Positions 1 to 8,084 of a stretch of 64,000 bases of DNA are shown in pieces. The position numbers were made by a program, and so were the translations under genes. Below the pieces are notes generated by a model. It worked only from the letters and a program-made list of their open reading frames with translations. It was not told where the DNA came from and searched no databases. The stretch is from Alphaproteobacteria bacterium (lineage in GTDB: Bacteria; Pseudomonadota; Alphaproteobacteria; Puniceispirillales; Marisalimonadaceae): NCBI GenBank assembly GCA_004213885.1, contig SGYL01000003.1, positions 59,299 through 123,298 of the forward strand, given 5' to 3'. How positions within the stretch are numbered: position 1 is the first letter of the stretch; each line of letters starts with the position of its first letter.

Positions 1-339
1 TGCATTTAGATAACTTCTTTCTTCTGCATTATATGAATCTGTCGCAGATTGGATAGCTAACATTCGAATTCTTTGAAGGATAGAAGATGTTTCATCAAGT
101 GCTCCTTCAGTTACTTGTGCCATAGAAATAACATCAGCCGCATTCCTCGCTGATTGTTCTAAACCTTTTATCTGTGAAGTCATTCTGTCAGATATAGCAG
201 CACCTGCTGCGTCATCTCCAGCATGATTTATTCGTTTGCCAGAGGATAATCGTTCCATTGCAGTCGTTAAATCACGATCTGTTTTGTTCAGATTATTTAA
301 AGCATACTTAGCAGCTATATTAGAATTAACTGTTGGCAT
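1..339 (-). CDS. Flagellin, N-terminal 113 residues (cut by window edge)
   Basis: This is the start of a canonical flagellin, the subunit of the flagellar filament exported by the flagellar type III system. The visible part is the ND0/ND1 helical region: 'MPTVNSNIAAKYALNNLN' opens it, 'ERLSSGKRIN' lies at residues 29-38, and 'LQRIRMLAIQSATD' near residue 90 matches the conserved second helix. The ATG at 339 has a strong AAGGAG ribosome site 6-7 bases upstream. A sigma-54 type promoter sits just before it at 369-384. The C-terminal domain lies outside the window. It differs from the large flagellin at 1628, so this genome carries at least two flagellins. Family assignment is secure; which flagellin paralogue it is cannot be told. 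Confidence 0.95.
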   Translation of the reverse strand, partial: MPTVNSNIAAKYALNNLNKTDRDLTTAMERLSSGKRINHAGDDAAGAAISDRMTSQIKGLEQSARNAADVISMAQVTEGALDETSSILQRIRMLAIQSATDSYNAEERSYLNA

Positions 340-368
340 ATTAAACTCCTTAATTGCATCGAGTAATC

Positions 369-384
369 TGCAATTGCCGTGCCA
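369..384 (-). promoter_or_regulatory. Sigma-54 (RpoN) promoter of the flagellin gene
   Basis: On the minus strand the sequence reads TGGCACGGCAATTGCA. It matches the RpoN consensus TGGCACG-N4-TTGCA at every conserved base, with GG and GC exactly 12 bases apart (-24/-12). The expected transcript would start near 358, leaving a leader of about 19 bases that holds the AAGGAG site before the flagellin ATG at 339. RpoN control of flagellins by a FlbD/FlrC-type activator is known in other alphaproteobacteria; the activator is not in this window. Confidence 0.85.
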
Positions 385-404
385 AAATTTTTCAGATTGT
401 TATA

Positions 405-764
405 CTATATATATAAATCTATATTTTTCTGCATTTTATATAGCTTTAAATCAATTTCACTTATCATTTGATAACGTGTTGCTTTTTCATTATGTCGGAA
501 ATTTGACGTTAAAATTGACTTAGCCTTTAGAAAATTTTCTGTTGTAGATCCACTAGAGGGACCCAAACTTGGAGAATAAACATTCTTCATGTAATTCGGT
601 GTTAGGTTGTTATATCTTCTATGCGAACTTGGGGTTTCATCTACAAAGTTTGTATGATGGTTAATTGGCATATCATTTGCAGAATATGTAGTGGAATATC
701 TGCTAGTAACATTAGCAATAGGTTGTACGCCATGTATATTGTTATAAGTGTTAACCGGCTGCAT
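405..764 (-). CDS. Uncharacterised 119-residue protein upstream of flagellin
   Basis: I do not recognise this protein. It is rich in Asn, Thr, Ser and Tyr in its first 80 residues, with no predicted membrane segment, signal peptide or cysteine. The last 40 residues ('RHNEKATRYQMISEIDLKLYK') are charged and probably helical. It ends 21 bases before the flagellin sigma-54 promoter and is divergent from fliS. I chose the ATG at 764; a GTG two codons earlier (770) is also possible and neither has a clear ribosome site. The position suggests a flagellar role, and it does not resemble FlaF, FlbT or FlaG. An alternative is a spurious open frame, but length and composition favour a real gene. Confidence 0.6.
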   Translation of the reverse strand: MQPVNTYNNIHGVQPIANVTSRYSTTYSANDMPINHHTNFVDETPSSHRRYNNLTPNYMKNVYSPSLGPSSGSTTENFLKAKSILTSNFRHNEKATRYQMISEIDLKLYKMQKNIDLYI

Positions 765-828
765 ATTCACAAAATAGAATATAATTATTAATTAGTAAAC
801 TAAATTAAATAATGAAGAATATATAATA

Positions 829-1275
829 ATGCAGAACAATTTTAATTTAAATCTTTATAAAAAATCTGAACAGAGTAGTAATGCTACTAAAAGTCCACAT
901 GAGATTGTAAGATTTCTTATGGAAAATTTATTAAAATCAATGAAAAATATTCAAGATTGTAACAAAAATTTTGATAAAAACATATCTGAGTTAAGTACTC
1001 TTGGTAAAATGAATAAAAAAGAATTAGCCTCATTTAAATCAAAAAATGCTTCAAAAGCTCTTACTATTATTTATAGTTTGCAAATTTCGTTAGATTTTGA
1101 CAAAACGCCTGAAATCGCTAAAAACTTATTTCAATTATATGAATTTTGTAGAGTTCAAATAATAAATTCACTTCTTAAAAAAACAAAGTCTGGTCTGATA
1201 AAGGCTATTGATGCTTTAAAAGAGATTCTCGATGGATGGCAAAATATTGATCCTAGGAAAACTAAAAGTGTCTGA
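829..1275 (+). CDS. fliS: FliS, flagellin export chaperone
   Basis: FliS binds the disordered C-terminus of flagellin in the cytoplasm and keeps it unpolymerised until export. The 148-residue length is near the family's usual 125-145. The fold signature is clear: 'SPHEIVRFLMENLLKSM' corresponds to the first long helix, 'KNASKALTIIYSLQISLDFDK' (about residues 83-103) to the family's 'KAxxIIxxLxxSLDxxx' block, followed by 'IAKNLFQLYEFC' and a final helix ending 'ALKEILDGWQ'. It lies between two flagellin genes and overlaps the next gene, a FliT-like protein, as is usual for fliS-fliT pairs. Divergence from the family average is high. Confidence 0.88.
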   Translation: MQNNFNLNLYKKSEQSSNATKSPHEIVRFLMENLLKSMKNIQDCNKNFDKNISELSTLGKMNKKELASFKSKNASKALTIIYSLQISLDFDKTPEIAKNLFQLYEFCRVQIINSLLKKTKSGLIKAIDALKEILDGWQNIDPRKTKSV

Positions 1276-1555
1276 AGAATTAAAATTAAAATTAGAAGAA
1301 TTGGAACTCATATCTATTAAAATATCTGATAGTATAGGGAATGGAAATTACGATAAAATTGTTCAACTTGATCTAAAAAGACAAGATATCATTAAATCTA
1401 TTAATCCAAATCATGCCGTTTCTTTTAGAAATGAAATATCTAACTTATTAAAAGCCAACGATTGTCAAGTAAGAGAAGTTGAAAAAAATATCTCTAAATT
1501 TCAAGAAAACTCAAAGTATTCTCTAGAATGTTTTGCTGCATATAAAAAAAAATAG
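1268..1555 (+). CDS. FliT-like flagellar chaperone
   Basis: A 95-residue, all-helical, charged protein directly downstream of fliS. The proposed start is the GTG at 1268, inside the fliS stop region (8-base overlap), with AGGAA about 8 bases upstream; an ATG at 1232 would overlap fliS by 44 bases and is less likely. FliT proteins are about 100-120 residues, act as chaperones for the filament cap or export substrates, and usually follow fliS. The pattern 'ELELISIKISDSIGNGNYD' then 'LDLKRQDIIKSI' resembles the FliT first helices, where a short loop precedes an 'xLxxxRxxxI' helix. Similarity is weak, so the name rests on position, size and pattern together. Confidence 0.6.
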   Translation: MSEELKLKLEELELISIKISDSIGNGNYDKIVQLDLKRQDIIKSINPNHAVSFRNEISNLLKANDCQVREVEKNISKFQENSKYSLECFAAYKKK

Positions 1556-1627
1556 AAAATAATTAAACAAAATTAAATCTGTGTCGTAAATAATGTTGTA
1601 ACTCTTAAACTAATTTGTGGGGGCAAT

Positions 1628-3622
1628 ATGTTTATAGTTGGACATCACGATAGAAGTACGTCTATCATCCAAAAAAATTTAATTTCAAGTTTAAAAAGAA
1701 CTCAGGAATCTACTGAAAGGTTATCATCTGGGAAAAGAGTGAATAAATCCTCAGACGACCCAGGTAACATAGGGACTATTTCTAAATTAAATGCTAAAAT
1801 TGGGAGTATTTCAGAAGCTTTAAAAAATGCTTCTTCTGCAAAATCACTTTCTCAAATAGCTGATTCAGGCTTAAGTGAAATAAATAATTTATTAAGTAGA
1901 ATTAGAGAAATAGCAGTCCAAGCAAATTCTTCTACATTAACTTCAGGGGATAGAACCAGTCTTCAAACTGAAGTTGACGCATATCTTTCAGAGATTGATA
2001 ATATTACGAAGTCAATAAAATTTAACGACCTAAAATTACTAGATGGAAGTATAAAAAAAGTAACTTTTATGATTGGTGATGAAAAAGATAGTTTATTGAC
2101 AATTAATTTAAAAGACTCTGATAGTTCAGCATTGAGCTTATCATCAATTTCAGGAGTAAAAGAATTTACAAGTGGTAGAGTTTTAAGTTTTGATTATAGT
2201 GGTTCAAATCTAGCAGCAAATGAAATTAAAATTAATGGTCAAAATGCTCTTGCAGCAACTTTATCTTCTGACCTAACGTCAGGAAATAATACTGCAGCAG
2301 CTTTAGAGACTGCAATTAATGCGAATTCAAATACACATGGGTCAGTCGCTACGGCATTTAATAAATTAATATCTGCAGCAAAATCAACATTAAGTATGTC
2401 TAATACATTTACAATTAATGGTGATACAGTAGCTGTCCAAACTTCAATGGAAGATCTTGTTACCGAAATTAATCAATCTGTATCTGGTGTAACAGCAAAT
2501 TTAAATAGTGACAATTCAATTACTTTATCTAATACAACTGGAAATGATATTGTCATAGCTGGATCAGCTCCAACTGATGCTGGTTTTACAGCTGGAACTT
2601 ATTTAGGGTATTTAAAATTAGCTAATATTGATGAAACTTATGTTAAGATTGAGCCAATGACTAAAAATAATGGTTACGCAACTAACACAGGAAATATCTC
2701 CGATTTAGCTAATTTTGGTTTTAATGAAGTTGATTCTTCAACAATTACAACATCTGGCTTAGTATCTAGTAATGCACTAACTGCATCTCATGATATAAAG
2801 ATAAATGATTATGCTGTAGGTGCTTCTACAAGTTCTTCTGCAGCTGCAAAGGCAGAAGCAATTAATCAAATTACAACCTCAACTAACGTATCTGCATCAG
2901 GGTCAAACCTTGTAACTGTCACTTTAAATTTTTCTAATTTACCTAGTGCTTCACAGGTTTCTATAAATGGAAACACTGTTGATTTTTCGAGTGCGACCGG
3001 AATAGGAGATGTAATCACTGCCATTAACAACGCTTCAATTGGAGATATTCGTGCAGCAGCTAATTCAGCTGGAGGGTTAGAAATTTCAAGCTCAAGTGGA
3101 GCAGATATAATTTTAAATCACTCAGGTACTGCTACGCATTTATTTTCTGCTCACACTGATGCTTCTGATAAAACGATATCTCGAGCTGCTTCAGTAACCT
3201 TTAAGGGAAGAATTTCTTTAACGCACTCTGAAGGAGATGTTATTAAAATATCTGGTGATAATGTTTCTGAGATTGGTTTTGCAGCACAAGCATCCACAAG
3301 TACCCCAGCATCTGGGTCATCAATTTCAATGTCATCAACAAGCAATGCTTCAGCTGCAATTACTTCTATTGATACTGCTATAGATACTATAGCTAATACA
3401 CGTGCCGACATTGCAGCTAGTGAAAATATAATTGATCATAGAATTAATAATTTAACTAATATAGATGCAATTTCTAAAGTAAGATTAGGAAAAATAGTTG
3501 ATGTTGATATAGCAATGGAAAGTTCACGATTAACAAAATCTCAGATCATTAATCAGATTGCCACTTCAATACTAGCTCAAGCAAACGCATCTAGTAATGT
3601 TTTTCTAAAGCTTTTAAATTAA
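1628..3622 (+). CDS. Large flagellin (664 aa)
   Basis: A flagellin with conserved ends and a very large middle. The N-terminus carries 'ERLSSGKRVNKSSDDP' (about residues 30-45) and 'LLSRIREIAVQANSST'; the C-terminus carries 'SRLTKSQIINQIATSILAQA' and ends 'VFLKLLN', the usual D0/D1 helices. Between about residues 150 and 570 lies a Ser/Thr/Ala/Asn-rich region, probably the surface-exposed D2/D3 domains. No cysteine is present, as in most flagellins. GGGGG precedes the ATG. Typical flagellins are 270-500 residues, so this one is long. It follows fliS and the FliT-like gene on the same strand but 72 bases later, so it may have its own promoter; I see no sigma-54 site there. Confidence 0.93.
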   Translation: MFIVGHHDRSTSIIQKNLISSLKRTQESTERLSSGKRVNKSSDDPGNIGTISKLNAKIGSISEALKNASSAKSLSQIADSGLSEINNLLSRIREIAVQANSSTLTSGDRTSLQTEVDAYLSEIDNITKSIKFNDLKLLDGSIKKVTFMIGDEKDSLLTINLKDSDSSALSLSSISGVKEFTSGRVLSFDYSGSNLAANEIKINGQNALAATLSSDLTSGNNTAAALETAINANSNTHGSVATAFNKLISAAKSTLSMSNTFTINGDTVAVQTSMEDLVTEINQSVSGVTANLNSDNSITLSNTTGNDIVIAGSAPTDAGFTAGTYLGYLKLANIDETYVKIEPMTKNNGYATNTGNISDLANFGFNEVDSSTITTSGLVSSNALTASHDIKINDYAVGASTSSSAAAKAEAINQITTSTNVSASGSNLVTVTLNFSNLPSASQVSINGNTVDFSSATGIGDVITAINNASIGDIRAAANSAGGLEISSSSGADIILNHSGTATHLFSAHTDASDKTISRAASVTFKGRISLTHSEGDVIKISGDNVSEIGFAAQASTSTPASGSSISMSSTSNASAAITSIDTAIDTIANTRADIAASENIIDHRINNLTNIDAISKVRLGKIVDVDIAMESSRLTKSQIINQIATSILAQANASSNVFLKLLN

Positions 3623-3653
3623 TTTGAAAAAAAGGATTTTGTAATTATAAATT

Positions 3654-4190
3654 ATGGTATCAATAACAAAAAATTGTCAAAATCAATTACCAATATCTTC
3701 TAATAAATTAATTGAGTTACTTGAAGCAAATAATATAGAATTTAAGTTATTTAATCATAAGCCATTATTCTCTGTAAGTGAATCGAAAAGCTATCAAGAT
3801 GTAATATTCCCTAATGACTTAAGTAGTGTTCATATTAAGAATTTATATTTAAGAGATAAAAAAAAACAAAATTTTTTGATAACTTGTGAACAAGATAAAA
3901 ACATTGATTTAAAAAAACTTAAGGAAATAGTTAAATGTGAACACTTATCTTTTGGATCTGAAGAGAGATTATTTGAATATTTAGGTGCTTTACTTGGATC
4001 AGTTTCACCTTTTTGTATGCTCAATGGCTCTAGAAAAAATGTAAAGTTCATTTGTGATTATAGTTTAAAAAAGTTTAAAAAATTTTTTTTACATCCATTT
4101 GTTAATGATAAGACTATATATTTAAAATTAAATGATCTTGAAAATTTTTTAAGAAACCATGATGTACAAATTAATTGGATAGAATTATAG
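3654..4190 (+). CDS. YbaK/ProX-type aminoacyl-tRNA deacylase
   Basis: A 178-residue free-standing editing domain of the YbaK/ProRS-INS superfamily, closest to ProX (PrdX), which hydrolyses Ala-tRNA(Pro) made in error by prolyl-tRNA synthetase. Family marks are 'FNHKPLFSVSESK' (residues 37-49), 'HIKNLYLRDKKKQNFLITC' with the substrate-contacting basic stretch, and the glycine-rich loop 'LGALLGSVSPF'. Acts in the cytoplasm without partners. It starts 31 bases after the large flagellin and is probably unrelated to it functionally. The exact mischarged tRNA cannot be read from the sequence. Confidence 0.85.
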   Translation: MVSITKNCQNQLPISSNKLIELLEANNIEFKLFNHKPLFSVSESKSYQDVIFPNDLSSVHIKNLYLRDKKKQNFLITCEQDKNIDLKKLKEIVKCEHLSFGSEERLFEYLGALLGSVSPFCMLNGSRKNVKFICDYSLKKFKKFFLHPFVNDKTIYLKLNDLENFLRNHDVQINWIEL

Positions 4191-4199
4191 TTAATAATA

Positions 4200-4550
4200 A
4201 TGTTATTTATTTTTCTAAAAGTACTCATAACTTCAATAATAATAGTTGTTGTTTCTGAAATTGTTAAAATTAATGATAGAGTCGGTGGTTTAATTGCAGC
4301 ATTACCTTTTACGACTTTTTTAATACTTTTTTGGATGAATTTTGAAAATGCTACTACAGAAAAAATTTCAAATCATATGACTTATACACTTATATATTTA
4401 ATTGCAACTGTCCCTATGTTTTTAATTTTCCCAATTTGTCTAAAAAATTTTGGATTTTGGGTTGCGATTTTTTTCAGTATTCTTGTTACCTTGGTTTCTA
4501 CTTTAATAATTCATCAAATGAGTAAAAATTTTGATATTAAGTTATTTTAA
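4200..4550 (+). CDS. DUF3147 family membrane protein
   Basis: A small integral membrane protein of 116 residues with four hydrophobic helices (about 2-22, 32-49, 62-82 and 86-107). Between helices 1 and 2 sits 'SEIVKINDRVGGLIAALPFTT', typical of the DUF3147 family, which resembles half of a small transporter; the family has no proven function. It begins 9 bases after the ProX-like gene, so the two are probably cotranscribed. Confidence 0.7.
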   Translation: MLFIFLKVLITSIIIVVVSEIVKINDRVGGLIAALPFTTFLILFWMNFENATTEKISNHMTYTLIYLIATVPMFLIFPICLKNFGFWVAIFFSILVTLVSTLIIHQMSKNFDIKLF

Positions 4551-4596
4551 TATTCTATGTTATAATAAATGAGATTGGCACGTTAATTGAAGACTT

Positions 4597-4917
4597 ATGA
4601 AAAAATATAATTTTAATGTTGGTACAAAATTTCAAAAGACGGTTTGGAACAGCATAGCGAATATACCTGAGGGTAAGGTTTTGACATATCAAGAATTAGC
4701 AATGAAAATTGGTCATCCAAAGAGTTTTAGAGCAGTTGCCAGTGCTTGTGGAAAAAACCCTTATGTTCCAGAAATACCATGTCATAGAGTTGTTAGAAAA
4801 GATGGTGGATTAGGTGGTTATAGTGCTGAAGGTGGAATTAAAAGAAAAAAATACATGTTAGAAAAAGAAGGACATAAATTTAATAAAGACAAAATAATTT
4901 TAAAAATTTGTCGTTAA
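4597..4917 (+). CDS. ogt: Methylated-DNA--protein-cysteine S-methyltransferase, single-domain form
   Basis: Repairs O6-alkylguanine by transferring the alkyl group to its own cysteine. At 106 residues it holds only the DNA-binding/active-site domain; the N-terminal RNase-H-like domain of full Ogt/Ada is absent. 'FQKTVWNSIANIPEGKVLTY' starts the domain, 'RAVASACGKNP' is the recognition helix with the arginine finger (R45), and 'IPCHRVV' contains the acceptor cysteine C62. Because the cysteine is kept, this is not an alkyltransferase-like (ATL) protein, which has Trp there. The ATG at 4597 is the only reasonable start. Short forms of this type are common in streamlined bacteria. Confidence 0.88.
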   Translation: MKKYNFNVGTKFQKTVWNSIANIPEGKVLTYQELAMKIGHPKSFRAVASACGKNPYVPEIPCHRVVRKDGGLGGYSAEGGIKRKKYMLEKEGHKFNKDKIILKICR

Positions 4918-4936
4918 CTATATTAAGGCAATAATT

Positions 4937-5476
4937 ATGAGTGATAATCAGGATCTAAAAAGTAAAATTTTATTAATGAGACAAAAAAATTTTGGTGAAG
5001 TAATTAATGAATCTAATGAAAAGAACGACAATGAAAAACCAGAAAATAATGAAATTAAAAAAGATGAAGTTTTAACTGAACATAAAGAAAATAAAGTTTC
5101 ATTAAATAATAATAATTTAGAAAATAAAATTCAGCTTGATACAAATTCAGAAATATCTGAGTTAAAAGAAAATCTAAATAAAGTAGCTGAAACCAATGAG
5201 AAAGCGTTCGATTTACTTGCCAAAAAATTTAATGAGTCTGTTGAAGTTATTTTAGAATTAACACAAAGAGTAGAAAAACTTGAAACAGTTACAAAATTGC
5301 AATCTATGCAGGAGAGTGTTAATAAAAATGAAGTAAAACCTAGCCAAAAAGGTCTTAAGTTTTTTTTATTTCTTTTATTTGTTGCTGGAATATCATATTT
5401 TTTTTACAAATTTGATATAGATCTTAGCATTTTAAAAGATATCAGCAGAGATTTTTTAGCAATTCTTGGAAAGTAA
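4937..5476 (+). CDS. Membrane-anchored coiled-coil protein, unknown
   Basis: I do not recognise a family. The 179 residues divide into a Glu/Asn/Lys-rich disordered stretch (about 1-70), a likely coiled coil (about 72-118, 'ELKENLNKVAETNEKA' onward), a short basic linker, one hydrophobic helix (about 141-158) and a short amphipathic tail. No signal peptide is visible, so the large N-terminal part should face the cytoplasm. It lies 19 bases after ogt and ends one base before the convergent DUF3126 gene. The layout is reminiscent of small scaffold or polar-organising proteins of alphaproteobacteria, but that is only a resemblance. Confidence 0.7.
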   Translation: MSDNQDLKSKILLMRQKNFGEVINESNEKNDNEKPENNEIKKDEVLTEHKENKVSLNNNNLENKIQLDTNSEISELKENLNKVAETNEKAFDLLAKKFNESVEVILELTQRVEKLETVTKLQSMQESVNKNEVKPSQKGLKFFLFLLFVAGISYFFYKFDIDLSILKDISRDFLAILGK

Positions 5477-5477
5477 T

Positions 5478-5690
5478 TTAATCATCAAGATCTTCACTTA
5501 AGATTGTCATATTAAACTGATAACACGTATCTCCATCTTCATTGTCTTCAAAAACTACACCAATAAATTCATCATCTATTAAAACTTCTGCAGAATCATT
5601 TTTATTTGCTCTACCCTCAATTTTAATTTTTTTGTTGTTAAACTTTTGTTTAAAAAAGTTTTCTATTTTTTTTAGTGTAATTTTATCCAT
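5478..5690 (-). CDS. DUF3126 family protein
   Basis: A 70-residue soluble protein of a family found almost only in Alphaproteobacteria; function unknown. The conserved core 'NDSAEVLIDDEFIGVVFEDN' (about residues 31-50) followed by 'DGDTCYQFNMTIL' matches the family pattern 'DSAEVYxGDEFIGxxxxDxEDGD'. The acidic C-terminus 'SEDLDD' is also typical. It starts 2 bases after the DUF2794 stop, so both form one small minus-strand unit. Confidence 0.85.
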   Translation of the reverse strand: MDKITLKKIENFFKQKFNNKKIKIEGRANKNDSAEVLIDDEFIGVVFEDNEDGDTCYQFNMTILSEDLDD

Positions 5691-5692
5691 AA

Positions 5693-6046
5693 TTATCCTT
5701 GTTTATTTCTTTGAAAAAATTCAAATTTTTTATCTAATCTTTTTAAAATTTTTGAAAGTGAAACATTAGTTTCTATAATTTTTTGTTTATAAGTTATACT
5801 AAAATCAAATAAAAGTTTACTTTTAACATTATTTTTTTTTTCTATTTGAAATATAGGGTTGTCAAAAGTACTTCGAAAAAAAGAAAAAATAGCTTTTTGT
5901 TTATTATGATCAATAGAATAGTCTCTACAAACTCCTGAAGAAACTTGTTTGCTGTAAGTTTGCAATATTATTTGTAATTCTGATTTTGAAAAAAATACTT
6001 TGTGTTTATTATTATAATTAAAACCTTTTGATATAATTTGTTGCAT
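5693..6046 (-). CDS. DUF2794 family protein
   Basis: A 117-residue protein of an alphaproteobacterial family without known function. The middle segment 'SKSELQIILQTYSKQVSSG' and 'CRDYSIDHNKQKAIFSFFRS' matches the family core ('ELxxILxLYGRxVAAGExRDYAIDxxxDxAVFSVFRR'), followed by 'PIFQIEK'. Upstream gene of DUF3126 on the same strand. No signal peptide or membrane helix. Confidence 0.82.
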   Translation of the reverse strand: MQQIISKGFNYNNKHKVFFSKSELQIILQTYSKQVSSGVCRDYSIDHNKQKAIFSFFRSTFDNPIFQIEKKNNVKSKLLFDFSITYKQKIIETNVSLSKILKRLDKKFEFFQRNKQG

Positions 6047-6130
6047 AATTTAGTTGTTCCACATATAAGTATTTTAAGAATCTATAGTATTTTATCAAGT
6101 ATTTAACTTTTAATTTTGCTAGGGAATACA

Positions 6131-6772
6131 ATGGCTGATATTTTTGATGAAGTTTCAGAAGATCTAAGAAAAGATCAATATAGGCAAATTTGGTTTAAAT
6201 ATAAAAAATTTATCATCTCTTTTGTTTTGATATTTGTATTGTCTGTTGCGACCTTTAAATTTATAGAATTTTATCAAGAAAAAAAGAAAATCGAAATAGC
6301 AACTCTTTATTTTGATGGCCTTCAAGAGATTAAAAATAAAAATTATGAAAAAGCAGAAGTTTTATTTAAGAAATTAATCAAAGATGCTGATAAAGGATAT
6401 ACTGTATTATCATATTTTAAACTTGCAAATATAAACTTAAACAAAAAAGACTTCCAATCTATGGAAATGTATTATGATAAAATTATGAGTTTAGATAATA
6501 TTAACAAAGCTTATAAAGATTATGCTTTAATACTTAAAATTACAAATTCACCTAATATCAAAAATGATGATAAAATTAACTCATTAAAACCCTTTCTCAC
6601 TAGCCCAAGTCAATTCCAACCAATTGCTTCTGAGTTAGAGATTCTATATTTGATAGAAGATAAGAAAATTAAAACTGCAAAAATTAAATTAGACAAGCTG
6701 TTGAAACAAAATAATATATCAAATAATCAGAGAAATAGGCTAAGTACAATAGATGAGATTTATTTTAAATAA
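6131..6772 (+). CDS. TPR_21/YfgM-like membrane-anchored tetratricopeptide protein
   Basis: A type II membrane protein of 213 residues. A cytoplasmic N-terminus with 'MADIFDEVSEDLRKDQ' is followed by one transmembrane helix (about 28-45) and a periplasmic helical-repeat domain. This N-terminal signature and the position before bamB and der are characteristic of the alphaproteobacterial counterpart of YfgM, which associates with the SecYEG translocon and periplasmic chaperones. I chose the ATG at 6131, which has AGGGA just upstream, instead of the TTG at 6116. The 3' end overlaps bamB by 20 bases, pointing to translational coupling. Confidence 0.82.
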   Translation: MADIFDEVSEDLRKDQYRQIWFKYKKFIISFVLIFVLSVATFKFIEFYQEKKKIEIATLYFDGLQEIKNKNYEKAEVLFKKLIKDADKGYTVLSYFKLANINLNKKDFQSMEMYYDKIMSLDNINKAYKDYALILKITNSPNIKNDDKINSLKPFLTSPSQFQPIASELEILYLIEDKKIKTAKIKLDKLLKQNNISNNQRNRLSTIDEIYFK

Positions 6773-8072
6773 TATAAAATTAGCATTAAATTTTCTTTTT
6801 ATAATTTTGCTTGCATTAGTTTTTTCGTGTTCTGATAAAGAAGTTAAACCCTTTGTAGGAAAAAAAATAGATATATATTTATCAAGTCAATCTATGGCTT
6901 CAAGAGATTTTGCTATAAACATTGATGAAGTTACTCAAAATAATTATTGGTTTCAAAAGGGAGGAAATGATTCTCATTCAATTCCGAATATTAAACTTAA
7001 ATTTCCTCTTAAAAAAATATTTTCTAAAAATACTGATCAAGAAATTTCAGATGAGTATTTTAAGTTAGCAAATCCAGTTGTTGATGACAAAAATATATAC
7101 CTATTAAATACTGATGGTAAAGTTACATCAATAAATAAACATAGTTTTAAAATAAATTGGAAAAAACAAATTTTTTCTAACCAAATTGATTTTCCTAATC
7201 TTGGTTCAATTGTTGTGCAATTAAATAGTAATAACTTATTTCTTCATAATGGAGGAGATTTAATATTTGCTTTAAATAAAAATAATGGAGAAGTTAAATG
7301 GAAATTTAAAAATGAGTTTCCTTTTAGAGGAAATATTTCTACTAAAGATAATTATTTATTAGCAAATGATTATAATAATAATTTACTAGCATTTTTAGAA
7401 AACAAATTAATATGGAAAAAAAAATTAGGTGATAGTGAAAATGTTATATTTACAAATATTAGACCAATAATCCATGATAATAAAATTATTAAGCCAGCTT
7501 TTAATGGTTTATTTCATATATTGAATATCAGTAACGGGAAATTAATATTTTCAGATTATCTTCAGCCAAATAACAAAATGGCAAAAATATTTAGAAATAA
7601 TGATATTATTGCAAATCCTATCATATCAGATAACAAAATTTATATAATCTCTCACTCAGGGACATTAGCATCCTATGATTTAAATAATCTAAAACTTATT
7701 TGGTCAGTTCAAATTGGAGGAGGGAATGTTCCAATTGTATCAGGAAATAGTTTATTTCTGATTGATAATAGTAACATTTTATACGCTATAAACGCTAATA
7801 ACGGAAAAATTAAATGGTTGAAACAATTGGATTCAAATATTGAAGAAGGTTTTTATTTTAAGGACATAAAAAAAATTAATTTTATTGGACCTTTTTTAAT
7901 TGATAATAAATTGACTTTGTTTTCAAGCAATGGTTATTTAAAAATAATTGATCCATTTAATGGTAAATTTTTAAAATCTATAAATTTTGATCTTTTAGGA
8001 ACTGAACCAATATTTGTTGAAGATAAATTGATTATTCTCACATCAGACGGTGATTTAAAAGTATATAAATAA
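6753..8072 (+). CDS. bamB: BamB, outer-membrane assembly lipoprotein
   Basis: BamB is the beta-propeller lipoprotein of the BAM complex that inserts beta-barrel proteins into the outer membrane. A hydrophobic signal (residues 9-25) ends in a lipobox 'LVFSC' with the lipidated cysteine C26. The remaining 410 residues carry repeated PQQ-like blades ('IYLLNTDGKVTSINKHSFKI', 'LFALNKNNGEVKWKF' type, 'IYIISHSGTLASYDL', 'LYAINANNGKIKWLKQL'). Length 439 is normal. Gene order TPR protein-bamB-der is shared with most Proteobacteria. Der starts 12 bases downstream. Confidence 0.92.
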   Translation: MRFILNNIKLALNFLFIILLALVFSCSDKEVKPFVGKKIDIYLSSQSMASRDFAINIDEVTQNNYWFQKGGNDSHSIPNIKLKFPLKKIFSKNTDQEISDEYFKLANPVVDDKNIYLLNTDGKVTSINKHSFKINWKKQIFSNQIDFPNLGSIVVQLNSNNLFLHNGGDLIFALNKNNGEVKWKFKNEFPFRGNISTKDNYLLANDYNNNLLAFLENKLIWKKKLGDSENVIFTNIRPIIHDNKIIKPAFNGLFHILNISNGKLIFSDYLQPNNKMAKIFRNNDIIANPIISDNKIYIISHSGTLASYDLNNLKLIWSVQIGGGNVPIVSGNSLFLIDNSNILYAINANNGKIKWLKQLDSNIEEGFYFKDIKKINFIGPFLIDNKLTLFSSNGYLKIIDPFNGKFLKSINFDLLGTEPIFVEDKLIILTSDGDLKVYK

Positions 8073-8084
8073 TTTAATTTTGTT

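Noticed and set aside
236..523. Plus-strand 95-codon frame over the flagellin start
   Set aside because: Overlaps the flagellin N-terminus, its sigma-54 promoter and the unknown gene on the other strand; no support.
3151..3411. Minus-strand open frame of 86 codons inside the large flagellin
   Set aside because: Antisense shadow of the Ser/Thr/Ala-rich flagellin codons; no ribosome site.
4575..4590. Second sigma-54-like element (TGGCACGTTAATTGAA) before ogt
   Set aside because: The essential GC at -12 is GA, and the distance to the ogt ATG would leave almost no leader. Probably chance.
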